Shown piece after piece: positions 27,219-35,512 of a stretch of 64,000 nt of DNA (its first letter is position 1; each line of letters begins with the position of its first letter). A program made the position numbers and the translations under genes. The stretch comes from Rhizobium rhizogenes NBRC 13257 (lineage in GTDB: Bacteria > Pseudomonadota > Alphaproteobacteria > Rhizobiales > Rhizobiaceae), in the NCBI RefSeq assembly GCF_000696095.1, contig NZ_BAYX01000010.1, forward strand, positions 43,465 to 107,464, read 5' to 3'. The notes under the pieces were generated by a model. That model searched no databases. It was not told the origin of the DNA and saw only the letters and a list, made by a program, of their open reading frames with translations.

Positions 27219-29729
27219 TTATTCCATGGCCTCGCGGATCAGATCATCCGCCGCTTCGGCCAGCAGGACATCGTGGGCCTCGCCCGGCACCGGCACCTTG
27301 CCGATTTCCAGCATCACCGGCACAGCAAGCGGCGAGATGTGATCCAGCGCCCGATGGGTGATGTGGCCCTTGATTCGCTTCAGCATATCCCCAAGACGGC
27401 CGATATCCAAAAGTCCCGTCGCCGCATCCTGCCGTGTCGCCTGCATCAGAATGTGGTCGGGCTCATGGCTGCGCAACACGTCATAGATCAGGTCGGCGGA
27501 TACCGTCACCTGCCGGCCGGTCTTTTCCTTGCCGGGATGACGACGCTCGATCAAGCCGGCAATCACGGCGCAATTGCGGAAGGTACGTTTCAGCAGGAAG
27601 GATTCATCGAGCCAGGCCTCGAGATCGTCGCCGAGCATATCCTCGTCGAAGAGATCGGAAAGGCTGAGATGGCCGTTGGCGATCATCACGCCCAGGTCCT
27701 CCAGCCCCCAGATACCAAGCGAATAATCGGTGGCGACAAAGCCCATCGGCTTTGCCCCTGCCCGCTCCAGCCGTCGCGTCAACAGCATGCCGAGTGTCTG
27801 GTGTGCCAAACGTCCTTCGAAGGGATAGGCAACCATGTAGGCCCGGCTGCCGCGCGGAAAGGTCTCGATCAGCAACTCGTCGCGCTTCGGCAGCATCGAC
27901 TTGTCCTTCTGGATTTCCAGCCAGTCGCGCACCTGATCCGGCAGACGACGCCATCGATCCGGATCGGCGATCATCGAGCGCACCTGATCGGCAAGATAGG
28001 TCGATAGCGGAAACTTGCCGCCGGCATAGGACGGGATTTTCGGGTCCATGGAGAAGGCCTGCGAGGCTAGACACTCATTCTCACGGATACCCTCGAAGCG
28101 CAGCACCTTGCCGGAGAACAGAAACGTATCGCCGGGCGAAAGCTGTTCGAGAAAATACTCCTCGACCTTGCCGAGCGAGGCCCCGCCTCGACCGAGCGAG
28201 CCCAACGCATTGCGCTTCACCATGCGGATATTCAGCATTGCCTCTTCGACGATGGTGCCGAGGTTCAGTCGGTATTGCTGCGCCACCTGTGGATTGGAGA
28301 CCCGCCAGCGACCCTCCGGCGTCTTGCGGATGCGGGCATAGCGCTCATAGGTTCTGAGCGCATAGCCGCCGGTGGCGACGAAATCGACGATGCGCTCGAA
28401 GGTTTCCCAGGAAAGATCGGCATAGGGCGAAGCGCTGCGGACCTCATCATAGAGTTCCAGCATGTCGAAGGGTTCGGCGCAGGCCATGCCGAGAATATGC
28501 TGGGCAAGGACATCAAGCGCACCGGCGCCAACCGGCGGCGTATCCTGCGCCCCGACATAATTGGCGTCGAGCGCCGCCTGGCATTCCATAACTTCGAAAC
28601 GATTGGCGGGCACGAGGATCGCCTTTGACGGCTCGTCCATGCGGTGATTGGCGCGGCCGATGCGCTGGGCAAGGCGGCTCGCCCCTTTCGGTGCGCCGAC
28701 ATGGATGACGAGATCGACATCGCCCCAGTCGATACCGAGATCGAGTGTCGAAGTGGCGACGACGGCGCGCAGCCTGTTGGCGGCCATGGCGGCCTCGACC
28801 TTGCGGCGCTGGCCGACATCGAGCGAACCGTGATGCAGCGCGATCGGCAGATTGTCGTCATTGGCCGACCATAGCTCCTGAAACAGCATTTCCGCCTGCG
28901 AGCGCGTGTTGACGAAGAGAAGCGTGGTCCGATGCTCCTTCAGCTCACGATAGATATCGGGAATGGCGTATTTGGCGGAATGGCCGGACCAGGGGATGCG
29001 TTCGTCCGTCGCAAGGATCGAAATATCAGGCTTGGCGCCACCCTCGACCATCACCAGCCCGGCATGCCGCTCCGCCCCCTCCTCCTGCGCCACCAGCCAT
29101 TTCTGCAGATCCATCGGCTCTGCGACCGTGGCGGAAAGGCCGATGGTCTGCACGCGTGGTGCCAGCTCGCGGATGCGGGCAAGGCCAAGGGAGAGCATGT
29201 GGCCACGCTTCGACGTCACCAGCGAATGCAGCTCGTCGAGGACGATGTATTTCAGATCCTTAAAGAAGCGCTCAGCCTCACGATTGGCGAGCAGCAGCGC
29301 CACCTGCTCCGGCGTCGTCAGCAGGATATCGGGCGGATTGAGCTTCTGGCGCTGGCGCTTACCGCTCGGCGTATCGCCGGTCCGGTTTTCGACGGAGACC
29401 GGCAGGCCCATCTCGGTAACCGGCTTCATCAGGTTGCGCTCGATATCGACGGCGAGCGCCTTCAGCGGCGAGATGTAGAGCGTGTGGATGCCGGTGAAAG
29501 CGGAGCCCGGCGGGATTTTGCCCCGGCGTGTCAGGTCGGTGAGCGACGGCAAGAAGCCGGCCAGCGTCTTGCCGGCTCCCGTCGGCGCAATCAGCAAGGT
29601 GCTTTCGCCGGCCTCGGCGCGCGCCAGCAATTCCAACTGATGCGCGCGCGGCTGCCAGCCCTTTTCCGCGAACCAGCGGATAAAAGGGGCAGGCAAGGCA
29701 AGATGGCTCTCGGAATCGATCTGGTCCAC
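27219..29729 (-). CDS. ligase-associated Lhr-type DEXH-box DNA helicase
   Basis: 836 residues. Motif I is APTGAGKTLAGFLP, motif II LDELHSL, motif III GLSATV, then ALHHGSLDVGQRRKVE and motif VI QRIGRANHRMDE. The C-terminal half is the Lhr core winged-helix and beta-barrel region typical of the shorter bacterial form. It would translocate on DNA during repair, with PdeM as nuclease partner. The start is GTG at 29729, with no strong ribosome-binding site visible. Confidence 0.88.
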   Translation of the reverse strand: MDQIDSESHLALPAPFIRWFAEKGWQPRAHQLELLARAEAGESTLLIAPTGAGKTLAGFLPSLTDLTRRGKIPPGSAFTGIHTLYISPLKALAVDIERNLMKPVTEMGLPVSVENRTGDTPSGKRQRQKLNPPDILLTTPEQVALLLANREAERFFKDLKYIVLDELHSLVTSKRGHMLSLGLARIRELAPRVQTIGLSATVAEPMDLQKWLVAQEEGAERHAGLVMVEGGAKPDISILATDERIPWSGHSAKYAIPDIYRELKEHRTTLLFVNTRSQAEMLFQELWSANDDNLPIALHHGSLDVGQRRKVEAAMAANRLRAVVATSTLDLGIDWGDVDLVIHVGAPKGASRLAQRIGRANHRMDEPSKAILVPANRFEVMECQAALDANYVGAQDTPPVGAGALDVLAQHILGMACAEPFDMLELYDEVRSASPYADLSWETFERIVDFVATGGYALRTYERYARIRKTPEGRWRVSNPQVAQQYRLNLGTIVEEAMLNIRMVKRNALGSLGRGGASLGKVEEYFLEQLSPGDTFLFSGKVLRFEGIRENECLASQAFSMDPKIPSYAGGKFPLSTYLADQVRSMIADPDRWRRLPDQVRDWLEIQKDKSMLPKRDELLIETFPRGSRAYMVAYPFEGRLAHQTLGMLLTRRLERAGAKPMGFVATDYSLGIWGLEDLGVMIANGHLSLSDLFDEDMLGDDLEAWLDESFLLKRTFRNCAVIAGLIERRHPGKEKTGRQVTVSADLIYDVLRSHEPDHILMQATRQDAATGLLDIGRLGDMLKRIKGHITHRALDHISPLAVPVMLEIGKVPVPGEAHDVLLAEAADDLIREAME

Positions 29730-29769
29730 GTTGCGAAAGTAGCGAGAAATCCACGAAAAAGAAGAGGTA

Positions 29770-29807
29770 TTGACTCCTCACATAATCGCGGATAAAAAAT
29801 ATCCACG
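29770..29807 (+). promoter_or_regulatory. promoter with Rrf2 operator candidate
   Basis: A -35-like TTGACT is at 29770-29775. A dyad with arms GGATA (29790-29794) and TATCC (29800-29804) around AAAAA, extended by CG/CG on both sides, covers the -10 region. The Rrf2 start codon follows 20 bp later, which fits autorepression. Confidence 0.55.
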
Positions 29808-29826
29808 ATACAAAAAGGACAAACCA

Positions 29827-30327
29827 ATGAAACTCGGCGAGGGCGTAGAGCAAGCAATACACAGCGTTGCAGTGCTGGCCGGACTGTCCGAAGGCGGTGT
29901 GCTTTCGGCGGCGGCGATTGCCGAGTTTCATGGTGTGTCGGTGAGCTATCTCCTGAAGCATCTGCAGGCGCTTTCCGGTGCCGGCATTCTCGACACCGTG
30001 CCCGGCCCCAAAGGCGGCTACCGGCTGGCACGACTGCCGAAGGACATCAGCCTGCTCGATATCGTGCTGGCGGTCGAAGGGCCGGCGCCCGCCTTTCGCT
30101 GTGCCGAGATCCGCCAGCGCGGGCCGAACCCGCTGCCGGGCAAATATTTCACGAAACCCTGCGGCATCAGCGCGGCGATGCTGGCCGCCGAAAGGGTCTA
30201 CCGCGCCGAACTGGCGAAAACCGCCATCGCCGACATTTTGGCCGACCTCGCCGAAAGCGACGACGGCTCCATCGCGGCAAGAGGCTGCGCCTTCCTTGCC
30301 CTCAATGAACGCAGAACCAACCGATAG
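29827..30327 (+). CDS. Rrf2-family transcriptional regulator
   Basis: 166 residues from the ATG at 29827 (AAGGAC upstream). The winged helix covers AAAIAEFHGVSVSYLLKHLQ and the wing VPGPKGGYRLAR. Only two cysteines are visible in the body (FRCAEI and KPCGIS) plus one near the end, not the three-Cys cluster arrangement of RirA or IscR, so an Fe-S cluster is uncertain. It is followed 23 bp later by an AhpD-like gene, suggesting a redox-responsive two-gene unit. Confidence 0.85.
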   Translation: MKLGEGVEQAIHSVAVLAGLSEGGVLSAAAIAEFHGVSVSYLLKHLQALSGAGILDTVPGPKGGYRLARLPKDISLLDIVLAVEGPAPAFRCAEIRQRGPNPLPGKYFTKPCGISAAMLAAERVYRAELAKTAIADILADLAESDDGSIAARGCAFLALNERRTNR

Positions 30328-30350
30328 ATCGAAAACCCAAGGAGAGAACC

Positions 30351-30812
30351 ATGCAAGCTCGTTTCAATTTCGCAAAAGCATCGCCCGAAGCCTACAAGGC
30401 CGTTGCCGCCCTCGAGAACTATGTCCAGATCTCGGGCCTGGAACGCCGCTTCATCCACCTGATCAAGCTGCGCGCCTCGCAGATCAATGGCTGCGCCTAT
30501 TGCGTCGACATGCATGTCAAGGAATCCCGCCACGACGGTCTGAGCGAGCAATGGATCAACCTGATGTGCGTCTGGCGAGAATCGCCGGTTTATGACGCCC
30601 GCGAACGCGCCCTGCTCGGCTGGGTTGATGCGGTGACGAAGATTGCCGAAACCGGCGCGCCGGATGCGGATTTCGAGGTGCTGAAGCAGCATTTCAGCGA
30701 GGAGGAAATCGTCAAGATCACCGTGGCGATCGGCACGATCAACGTCTGGAACCGGCTCGCCGTAGGTTTCCGCTCGCAGCATCCGATCGATGCGGCAAGC
30801 AAGGCGGCCTGA
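30351..30812 (+). CDS. carboxymuconolactone decarboxylase family (AhpD-like) protein
   Basis: 153 residues with the alkylhydroperoxidase D signature NGCAYCVDMHVKESR, which includes the redox CxxC and downstream His. The protein is all-helical and of typical length. AhpD-like proteins reduce peroxiredoxins or act as hydroperoxidases. The CxxC is intact, so it is probably redox-active. Same operon as the Rrf2 gene, which likely controls it. Confidence 0.87.
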   Translation: MQARFNFAKASPEAYKAVAALENYVQISGLERRFIHLIKLRASQINGCAYCVDMHVKESRHDGLSEQWINLMCVWRESPVYDARERALLGWVDAVTKIAETGAPDADFEVLKQHFSEEEIVKITVAIGTINVWNRLAVGFRSQHPIDAASKAA

Positions 30813-30870
30813 AGGCCTTCTTTCCGGCAAGCTCTCGGCTCGTTGTGTGTCTCCGCGTCCTCCTGAACTC

Positions 30871-31036
30871 CGTCATCCTCGGGCTTGACCCGAGGATCCA
30901 GGCACAGGCGCGTCAGCACGGCAAAAATGTAGCCGGAGAACGTTGGCGAGAGTGCATCTTTTGAACGCTGCACCCGGAAACCTCTCGTATAGCCCGCAAC
31001 TTGGGCGGGATCCTCGGGTCAAGCCCGAGGATGACG
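30871..31036. repeat. rhizobial intergenic mosaic-type element (inverted pair of palindromes)
   Basis: A near-palindrome reading CGTCATCCTCGGGCTTGACC onwards at 30871-30900 recurs in inverse orientation at 31008-31036; each copy is itself a CCTCGGG/CCCGAGG hairpin. Together they bound a 166-bp unit with no gene, filling most of the 371-bp gap between the AhpD-like gene and glnII. This sequence family is widely dispersed in rhizobia (RIME-like). Confidence 0.7.
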
Positions 31037-31116
31037 GGGTTTGGGGTCGGTGGCAGGAAGCAGACGAGAGTCTGGGCGATAGTCGCCATTGATGGCCTCA
31101 GAGCGAGCCCTAAATT

Positions 31117-31151
31117 AAAAAGGCGCGGGACCGAAATCCCGCGCCTTTTTT
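31117..31151 (-). terminator. intrinsic terminator of glnII
   Basis: A perfect 14-bp stem, AAAAAGGCGCGGGA with TCCCGCGCCTTTTT, has a 6-nt loop. Read leftward it ends in TTTTTAA. It lies 33 bp after the glnII stop. Confidence 0.9.
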
Positions 31152-31183
31152 AGCTATCCGGATAAGCCGGCGACTGAAAACAC

Positions 31184-32224
31184 TTAGGCTGCAGCCGAAG
31201 CGAAGCCTTCCGTCGGGACTTCCGAGATGGTCTTCAGAACCTGCGAAGCGATCTGGTAGGGGTCGCCCTGCGAGTTCGGACGACGATCTTCGAGGTAGCC
31301 CTTGTAGTCGTTCTTGACGAAGGAATGCGGAACGCGGATCGAAGCACCGCGGTCGGCAACGCCGTAGCTGAACTTGTTCCACGGAGCCGTTTCGTGCTTG
31401 CCGGTCAGACGCTTGTCGTTGTCCGGGCCGTAGACAGCGATGTGAGCGTCGAGGTTCTTGTCGAACTGAGCCATCAACGCTTCGAAATAGGCCTTGCCGC
31501 CAACTTCGCGCATGAACTTGGTCGAGAAGTTGCAGTGCATGCCCGAGCCGTTCCAGTCGGTGTCGCCGAGCGGCTTGCAATGGAACTCGATGTCGATGCC
31601 GTACTTTTCCGTCAGGCGCTGCAGCAGGTAGCGAGCCATCCAGATCTGGTCGGCGGCGCGCTTGGAGCCCTTGCCGAAAATCTGGAATTCCCACTGGCCC
31701 TTGGCCACTTCGGCGTTGATGCCTTCGTGGTTGATGCCGGCTTCGAGGCAAAGGTCAAGATGCTCTTCGACGATTTCGCGGGCAACGTCACCAACATTGC
31801 TGTAGCCGACGCCGGTGTAGTACGGACCCTGCGGAGCCGGGTAACCAGCTTCCGGGAAGCCGAGCGGACGGCCGTCCTTGTAGAAGAAGTATTCCTGCTC
31901 GAAGCCGAACCATGCGTCTTCATCGTCAAGGATGGTCGCGCGGCTGTTGGACGGATGCGGCGTAACGCCATCCGGCATCATGACTTCGCACATGACGAGT
32001 GCGCCGTTGGTGCGGGCCGGGTCCGGGTAAATGGCAACAGGCTTCAGCACGCAATCCGAGCTGCGGCCTTCGGCCTGCAGCGTCGACGAACCGTCGAAGC
32101 CCCAGAGCGGGAGCTGCTCGAGCGTCGGGAAATCGTTGAATTCCTTGATCTGCGTCTTGCCACGCAGGTTCGGTACTGGGGTGTACCCGTCGAGCCAGAT
32201 ATACTCGAGCTTAAATTTAGTCAT
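31184..32224 (-). CDS. glnII: glutamine synthetase type II
   Basis: 346 residues from the ATG at 32224 (GAGGTG upstream). It is the eukaryote-like GSII: KLEYIWLDGYTPVPNLRGKT at the N-terminus, PLWGFDGSST, FGFEQEYFFY and the nucleotide/glutamate-site RGASIRVPHSF. The enzyme joins ammonium and glutamate using ATP and, unlike GSI, is not adenylylated. Upstream is a sigma-54 promoter candidate, and the divergent gstI encodes its translational inhibitor. The gene ends with a strong terminator. Confidence 0.95.
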   Translation of the reverse strand: MTKFKLEYIWLDGYTPVPNLRGKTQIKEFNDFPTLEQLPLWGFDGSSTLQAEGRSSDCVLKPVAIYPDPARTNGALVMCEVMMPDGVTPHPSNSRATILDDEDAWFGFEQEYFFYKDGRPLGFPEAGYPAPQGPYYTGVGYSNVGDVAREIVEEHLDLCLEAGINHEGINAEVAKGQWEFQIFGKGSKRAADQIWMARYLLQRLTEKYGIDIEFHCKPLGDTDWNGSGMHCNFSTKFMREVGGKAYFEALMAQFDKNLDAHIAVYGPDNDKRLTGKHETAPWNKFSYGVADRGASIRVPHSFVKNDYKGYLEDRRPNSQGDPYQIASQVLKTISEVPTEGFASAAA

Positions 32225-32315
32225 TACGCACCTCATAGAGTTAATCAGGCGAAGCAGAAAAATTAGAAGGCGCGCCCGCCCAAAAACTTTCACTACAAAC
32301 GGCTGACCAACACCA

Positions 32316-32331
32316 TGCATGTGACATGCCA
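32316..32331 (-). promoter_or_regulatory. sigma-54 (-24/-12) promoter of glnII
   Basis: On the minus strand TGGCATGTCACATGCA matches the RpoN consensus TGGCAC-N5-TTGC with GG and GC exactly 10 bp apart. Transcription would start near 32305, leaving a leader of about 80 nt before glnII. It fits the known NtrC/RpoN control of rhizobial glnII. Confidence 0.75.
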
Positions 32332-32558
32332 GATTCTGCTGGCGCGGCGCTCAATTCGAGAAAAACGTGCAGTTCCGAGTCATATCGGGCCGACTTTCGA
32401 CTGCTATGCGTCTGATTTTCTCAAAATCCTGAGCTATTTGCGGGCAAATCACTGACAACTTGTCGCAGCGCACCAGATTCGAAGCAGCGCAGCAATTCAT
32501 CATCCAAACGCCGTGATTTAACGGCTCAAAACATCAAAATTGCCTATAATTTCAACCT

Positions 32559-32579
32559 TTTGCATTTTTTTTATGCAAA
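32559..32579. promoter_or_regulatory. NtrC-like dyad in the gstI/glnII region
   Basis: Arms TTTGCAT and ATGCAAA flank seven T. The core is TGC-N11-GCA, the geometry of NtrC sites (consensus TGCACC-N5-GGTGCA). It lies about 230 bp upstream of the glnII promoter and just upstream of a -10-like TATATA (32607-32612) for gstI, so it could act on both genes. The inner bases differ from consensus. Confidence 0.45.
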
Positions 32580-32666
32580 CACCTGAAAAATGGGCTCCAA
32601 CTCTGCTATATATAAGCTGTCTCTTGAAGCGCACCCGCTTGAGCATCAAAAGGGAGAGACATCGTA

Positions 32667-32858
32667 ATGGCCATCAGTCCACTGCATGAAACGGCAAAGA
32701 TTTTTCAGTTTCCCATCAAGGCCCGGACCATTCCCGCTGGTCAGCGTAGCCATGTGAACCTTAATCCGGACATTGGCCCGCGCGTCGCCGTGGTCGATTT
32801 CGATAGCTGGTATCACGAAGCCGCCATCGCGGACTCCGACACAACCCGCAAACAATAA
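32667..32858 (+). CDS. gstI: GstI, small translational inhibitor of glnII
   Basis: 63 residues with AGGGAGAG 10 bp upstream. The sequence (SPLHETAKIFQFPIKAR at the N-terminus, VAVVDFDSWYHEAAI at the C-terminus) and the position divergent from glnII match gstI as known from Rhizobium leguminosarum, where this short protein or its message lowers glnII translation when nitrogen is sufficient. The region before it (32225-32666, 442 bp) holds only regulatory signals. Identification rests on size, position and remembered sequence. Confidence 0.85.
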   Translation: MAISPLHETAKIFQFPIKARTIPAGQRSHVNLNPDIGPRVAVVDFDSWYHEAAIADSDTTRKQ

Positions 32859-32870
32859 GCCGACGCCGCC

Positions 32871-33506
32871 CTAAAAGGCGATGTAGCGATCCGACCGATG
32901 GTTGATCGCGACGAAGAGATTGAGCGCGACTGCGCCCAGCACCGAGCAGATGACCACGAACGGCGTGGTCACCGTAAAGGCGACTGCGAGCACGCACATG
33001 TCGACCGCAAGCTGGACAAGTCCGGCACGTATCCCGAAACGTTCCTGAAGATAGATGCCCAATATGCCGACGCCGCCCAGGCTGGCGCGGTGGCGATAGA
33101 GTGCGAGCAGCCCGAAGCCGAGCAGGACGCCGCCAAGCAGCGCCGACCAGAAGGCGTTGATATGGGCGATTTCGAACAGTTGCGGCTGCAGGTTCGTCAG
33201 CAGCGAGGTCAGCGCGATGGCGATGAAGGTCTTGATGGTGAAGGCGCGGCCAAGCTGCTTCCAGGACAGATAGAAGAACGGCAGGTTGACGACGAAGAAG
33301 GCCACGCCGAAATTCACGCCGATCGCGTAATGCAGCAGAAAGGCGATGCCCGCCGTGCTGCCCGTCAAGAGGCCGGCGCTCGACAGGCAAAATAGCCCGA
33401 GCGACGATATCAGGCTGCCGGACAATATCCCCTGGATATCCTCGACCAGCGAATGCCGCGTAGCGGAGGTGTTCCAGACGCCAAAAGCGCTCTTCAGGCT
33501 CGCCAT
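32871..33506 (-). CDS. YitT-family integral membrane protein
   Basis: 211 residues from the ATG at 33506 (AGGGAAAG upstream). About five to six membrane segments are seen, beginning EDIQGILSGSLISSLGLFCL, with the YitT-type GLLTGSTAGIAFLLHY and the loop SLGGVGILGIYLQERFG. Function unknown; the family is linked in some bacteria to metabolite export. Its stop lies 12 bp from the gstI stop (convergent). Confidence 0.75.
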   Translation of the reverse strand: MASLKSAFGVWNTSATRHSLVEDIQGILSGSLISSLGLFCLSSAGLLTGSTAGIAFLLHYAIGVNFGVAFFVVNLPFFYLSWKQLGRAFTIKTFIAIALTSLLTNLQPQLFEIAHINAFWSALLGGVLLGFGLLALYRHRASLGGVGILGIYLQERFGIRAGLVQLAVDMCVLAVAFTVTTPFVVICSVLGAVALNLFVAINHRSDRYIAF

Positions 33507-33611
33507 GATACTTTCCCTTTGTTTTCGGGATTCTGCCAAAAAACGGAAACGACAATCAAGCGGAATATGTAAGGAATGCTGACCTATTTAAATTTTGCAA
33601 GATTCGATCCG

Positions 33612-34556
33612 TCAGGCGGTTTTCCGCGTAACGAACAGAATGCCATGCACCGGTTTTCCGCCATCCATGCGAATGACGCTGCGGGCCAGATTGTGGACGA
33701 CAAAGCCATGGTCGGCCAGAAGCGCCCTGACATAGGCTTCCGAATGGGCGAAACGCAGCGAATCCCGCAAGAGATAGCCTTCCGCCTCCTGCGCATCCTC
33801 GACTGAAAAAGCAAAAACGGCTTCGGGAGCGGCCAGCTCCGCGACGATCGCCATGACGCCCTGGAGATTGCCGAGATACATCAGCACGTCGGCGGCGGTG
33901 ATTAGGTCCGCGCGGGCCGGCACAAGCCCGTTATCGAACACGCCGGACAGGGATGGCGCCAGCGACAGGTCAGCCTGACCGAGATGGTCGTAGACGCCCT
34001 TTTCCGCTGCCTTGGTAAGCATGCCCTTCGACAGATCGAACCCCTCCAGCCGATCGACCCGCGCGCGGATTTCCGGGCCGAAGAGGCCAGTACCGCAACC
34101 GAGATCGACAGCAAGATAGAAGCGCGCCGGGATGTCGGCTGTGTCGGCGATCAGCGCCGCGAGCTTTTGCGGTACCGTGTAGCCAAGCTTCTCGACCAGC
34201 GATGTCTCGAACCGGTCGGCATAATCGTCAAACAGCCGCTCGACATAGCGGCTCGGCGGTTGTTCGGGCAACTCGGCAGCGCCCAGAACGGCAAGCTTCA
34301 GCCGCGCGCCGAAGACATCGCCTTCATCGAGCGTCAAAACCTCGTTCAGCGCCGCGACGGCGCCCTCAACATTGCCCGCCTTTTCGCGATAGATCGCGAG
34401 ATTGAACCAGCCGGCGGCCCAGGACGGCGCCAGCTCCAGCGCCTGTTCCATCAGCTCGGCAGCGCTGGCCGGTTCGCCGCTTTCGGCAAGCATCTTCGCA
34501 TAGTCGGCGCGACGGTCGGCAATGACGTCGCCGGAGGAAAGCTGGCTCGGCAGCAT
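33612..34556 (-). CDS. TPR-containing class I SAM-dependent methyltransferase
   Basis: 314 residues. Residues 10-85 look like two TPR units (AELMEQALELAPSWAAGWFN). The Rossmann core begins with motif I VDLGCGTGLFGPEIR at about 150, followed by LEGFDLSKGML (motif II acidic residue) and DLITAADVLMYLG (motif IV). It resembles predicted methyltransferases with an N-terminal TPR; the substrate is unknown. It may be transcribed with the YitT gene 105 bp downstream. Confidence 0.78.
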   Translation of the reverse strand: MLPSQLSSGDVIADRRADYAKMLAESGEPASAAELMEQALELAPSWAAGWFNLAIYREKAGNVEGAVAALNEVLTLDEGDVFGARLKLAVLGAAELPEQPPSRYVERLFDDYADRFETSLVEKLGYTVPQKLAALIADTADIPARFYLAVDLGCGTGLFGPEIRARVDRLEGFDLSKGMLTKAAEKGVYDHLGQADLSLAPSLSGVFDNGLVPARADLITAADVLMYLGNLQGVMAIVAELAAPEAVFAFSVEDAQEAEGYLLRDSLRFAHSEAYVRALLADHGFVVHNLARSVIRMDGGKPVHGILFVTRKTA

Positions 34557-34723
34557 GATCAGGGTCCTGTTTGACCTCCGCCTTTGGACGTGGCCACAAA
34601 AAAACTCAAGTCCTATTTCAGGCAGGCACCTGTTTCAGGTGAGCGCTGCGGCAAAAGAGCTTGCGAGTCACGGGTCGCAGCCCTATCTCAGGACCGCTCT
34701 ACAGGCATTATGGAGACGTCAGC

Positions 34724-34990
34724 ATGTCCGATCAGATGAACAAGTTCCTCGGCGACTCGCCCGGCCGCACGCTGGTGAAGCTTATCATCGTGTCGCTGAT
34801 CGTCGGCTTCACGATGAAGTTTTTCGGTTGGCGTCCGCTCGACTTCCTTTATGGCGTCCGCCGCTTCCTGCTGGATCTCTGGCACAGCGGCTTTGCAGCG
34901 CTCGGCGAGTTCGGCGATTACCTGGTGCTTGGCGCCACGCTCGTCATTCCACTCTTCATCCTCCTGCGCCTCTTCAATTACCGTCGTTGA
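34724..34990 (+). CDS. small membrane protein (DUF6460-like)
   Basis: 88 residues with two membrane spans, LVKLIIVSLIVGFTMKFFG and YLVLGATLVIPLFILLRLF, and a short central hydrophilic stretch. It resembles a rhizobial family that I recall as DUF6460; no function is known. Its stop precedes the next start codon by 1 bp, so the two genes are coupled. Confidence 0.65.
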   Translation: MSDQMNKFLGDSPGRTLVKLIIVSLIVGFTMKFFGWRPLDFLYGVRRFLLDLWHSGFAALGEFGDYLVLGATLVIPLFILLRLFNYRR

Positions 34991-34991
34991 T

Positions 34992-35495
34992 ATGATCTCC
35001 CCAAACACGTCTTTCGCGCGGCGCCATGCACTGCGTCTCACCGGCCTTGCGCTCGCCGCCATCGTCACGAGCTGCGCGACGGCGCCGAGCCATCTCTCCA
35101 ACATACCGGCCAGCGACCAGACCGCCTCCGCGCTGCCGCTCGTCAATGCCCTGCGCGCCAAGAACGGACTACCGCCGTTGCAGATCGATACCGCCGCCAG
35201 CTCGGCAGCGATTTACCAGGCCAGGCGCATGGCGGATGCCGGCAAGATGGAGCATCTGATCGGCATCGGCGATAATTTCGGCACGCGCGTCAAATCAAGC
35301 GGCGTTAAGCTGCCGGCCGCCGAGAATATCGCCGAGGGACAGAAGAGTGTAGACGCCGCAGTAACCGCCTGGATCAACTCTCCGAAGCATTTGCACAACA
35401 TGCTCGGCAAATATGATGGTCTTGGCGTCGCTCTCGCCTATACCCCCTCTTCCGGCGGCAGGCCTTATTGGTCCATGGTGCTCTCCTCGAACTGA
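34992..35495 (+). CDS. CAP/SCP-domain lipoprotein
   Basis: 167 residues. The signal sequence ends in a lipobox-like VTSCATAP, so it is probably a lipoprotein after cleavage before Cys. The CAP domain is shown by LVNALRAKNGLPPLQ, the AENIAEG block and WINSPKHLHNMLGKY followed by GVALAY. Bacterial CAP proteins are extracytoplasmic with unclear activity. It starts 1 bp after the upstream gene, and the MATE gene follows after 17 bp, which suggests a three-gene unit. Confidence 0.78.
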   Translation: MISPNTSFARRHALRLTGLALAAIVTSCATAPSHLSNIPASDQTASALPLVNALRAKNGLPPLQIDTAASSAAIYQARRMADAGKMEHLIGIGDNFGTRVKSSGVKLPAAENIAEGQKSVDAAVTAWINSPKHLHNMLGKYDGLGVALAYTPSSGGRPYWSMVLSSN

Positions 35496-35512
35496 GGAGA
35501 GGCCGACCGGAG

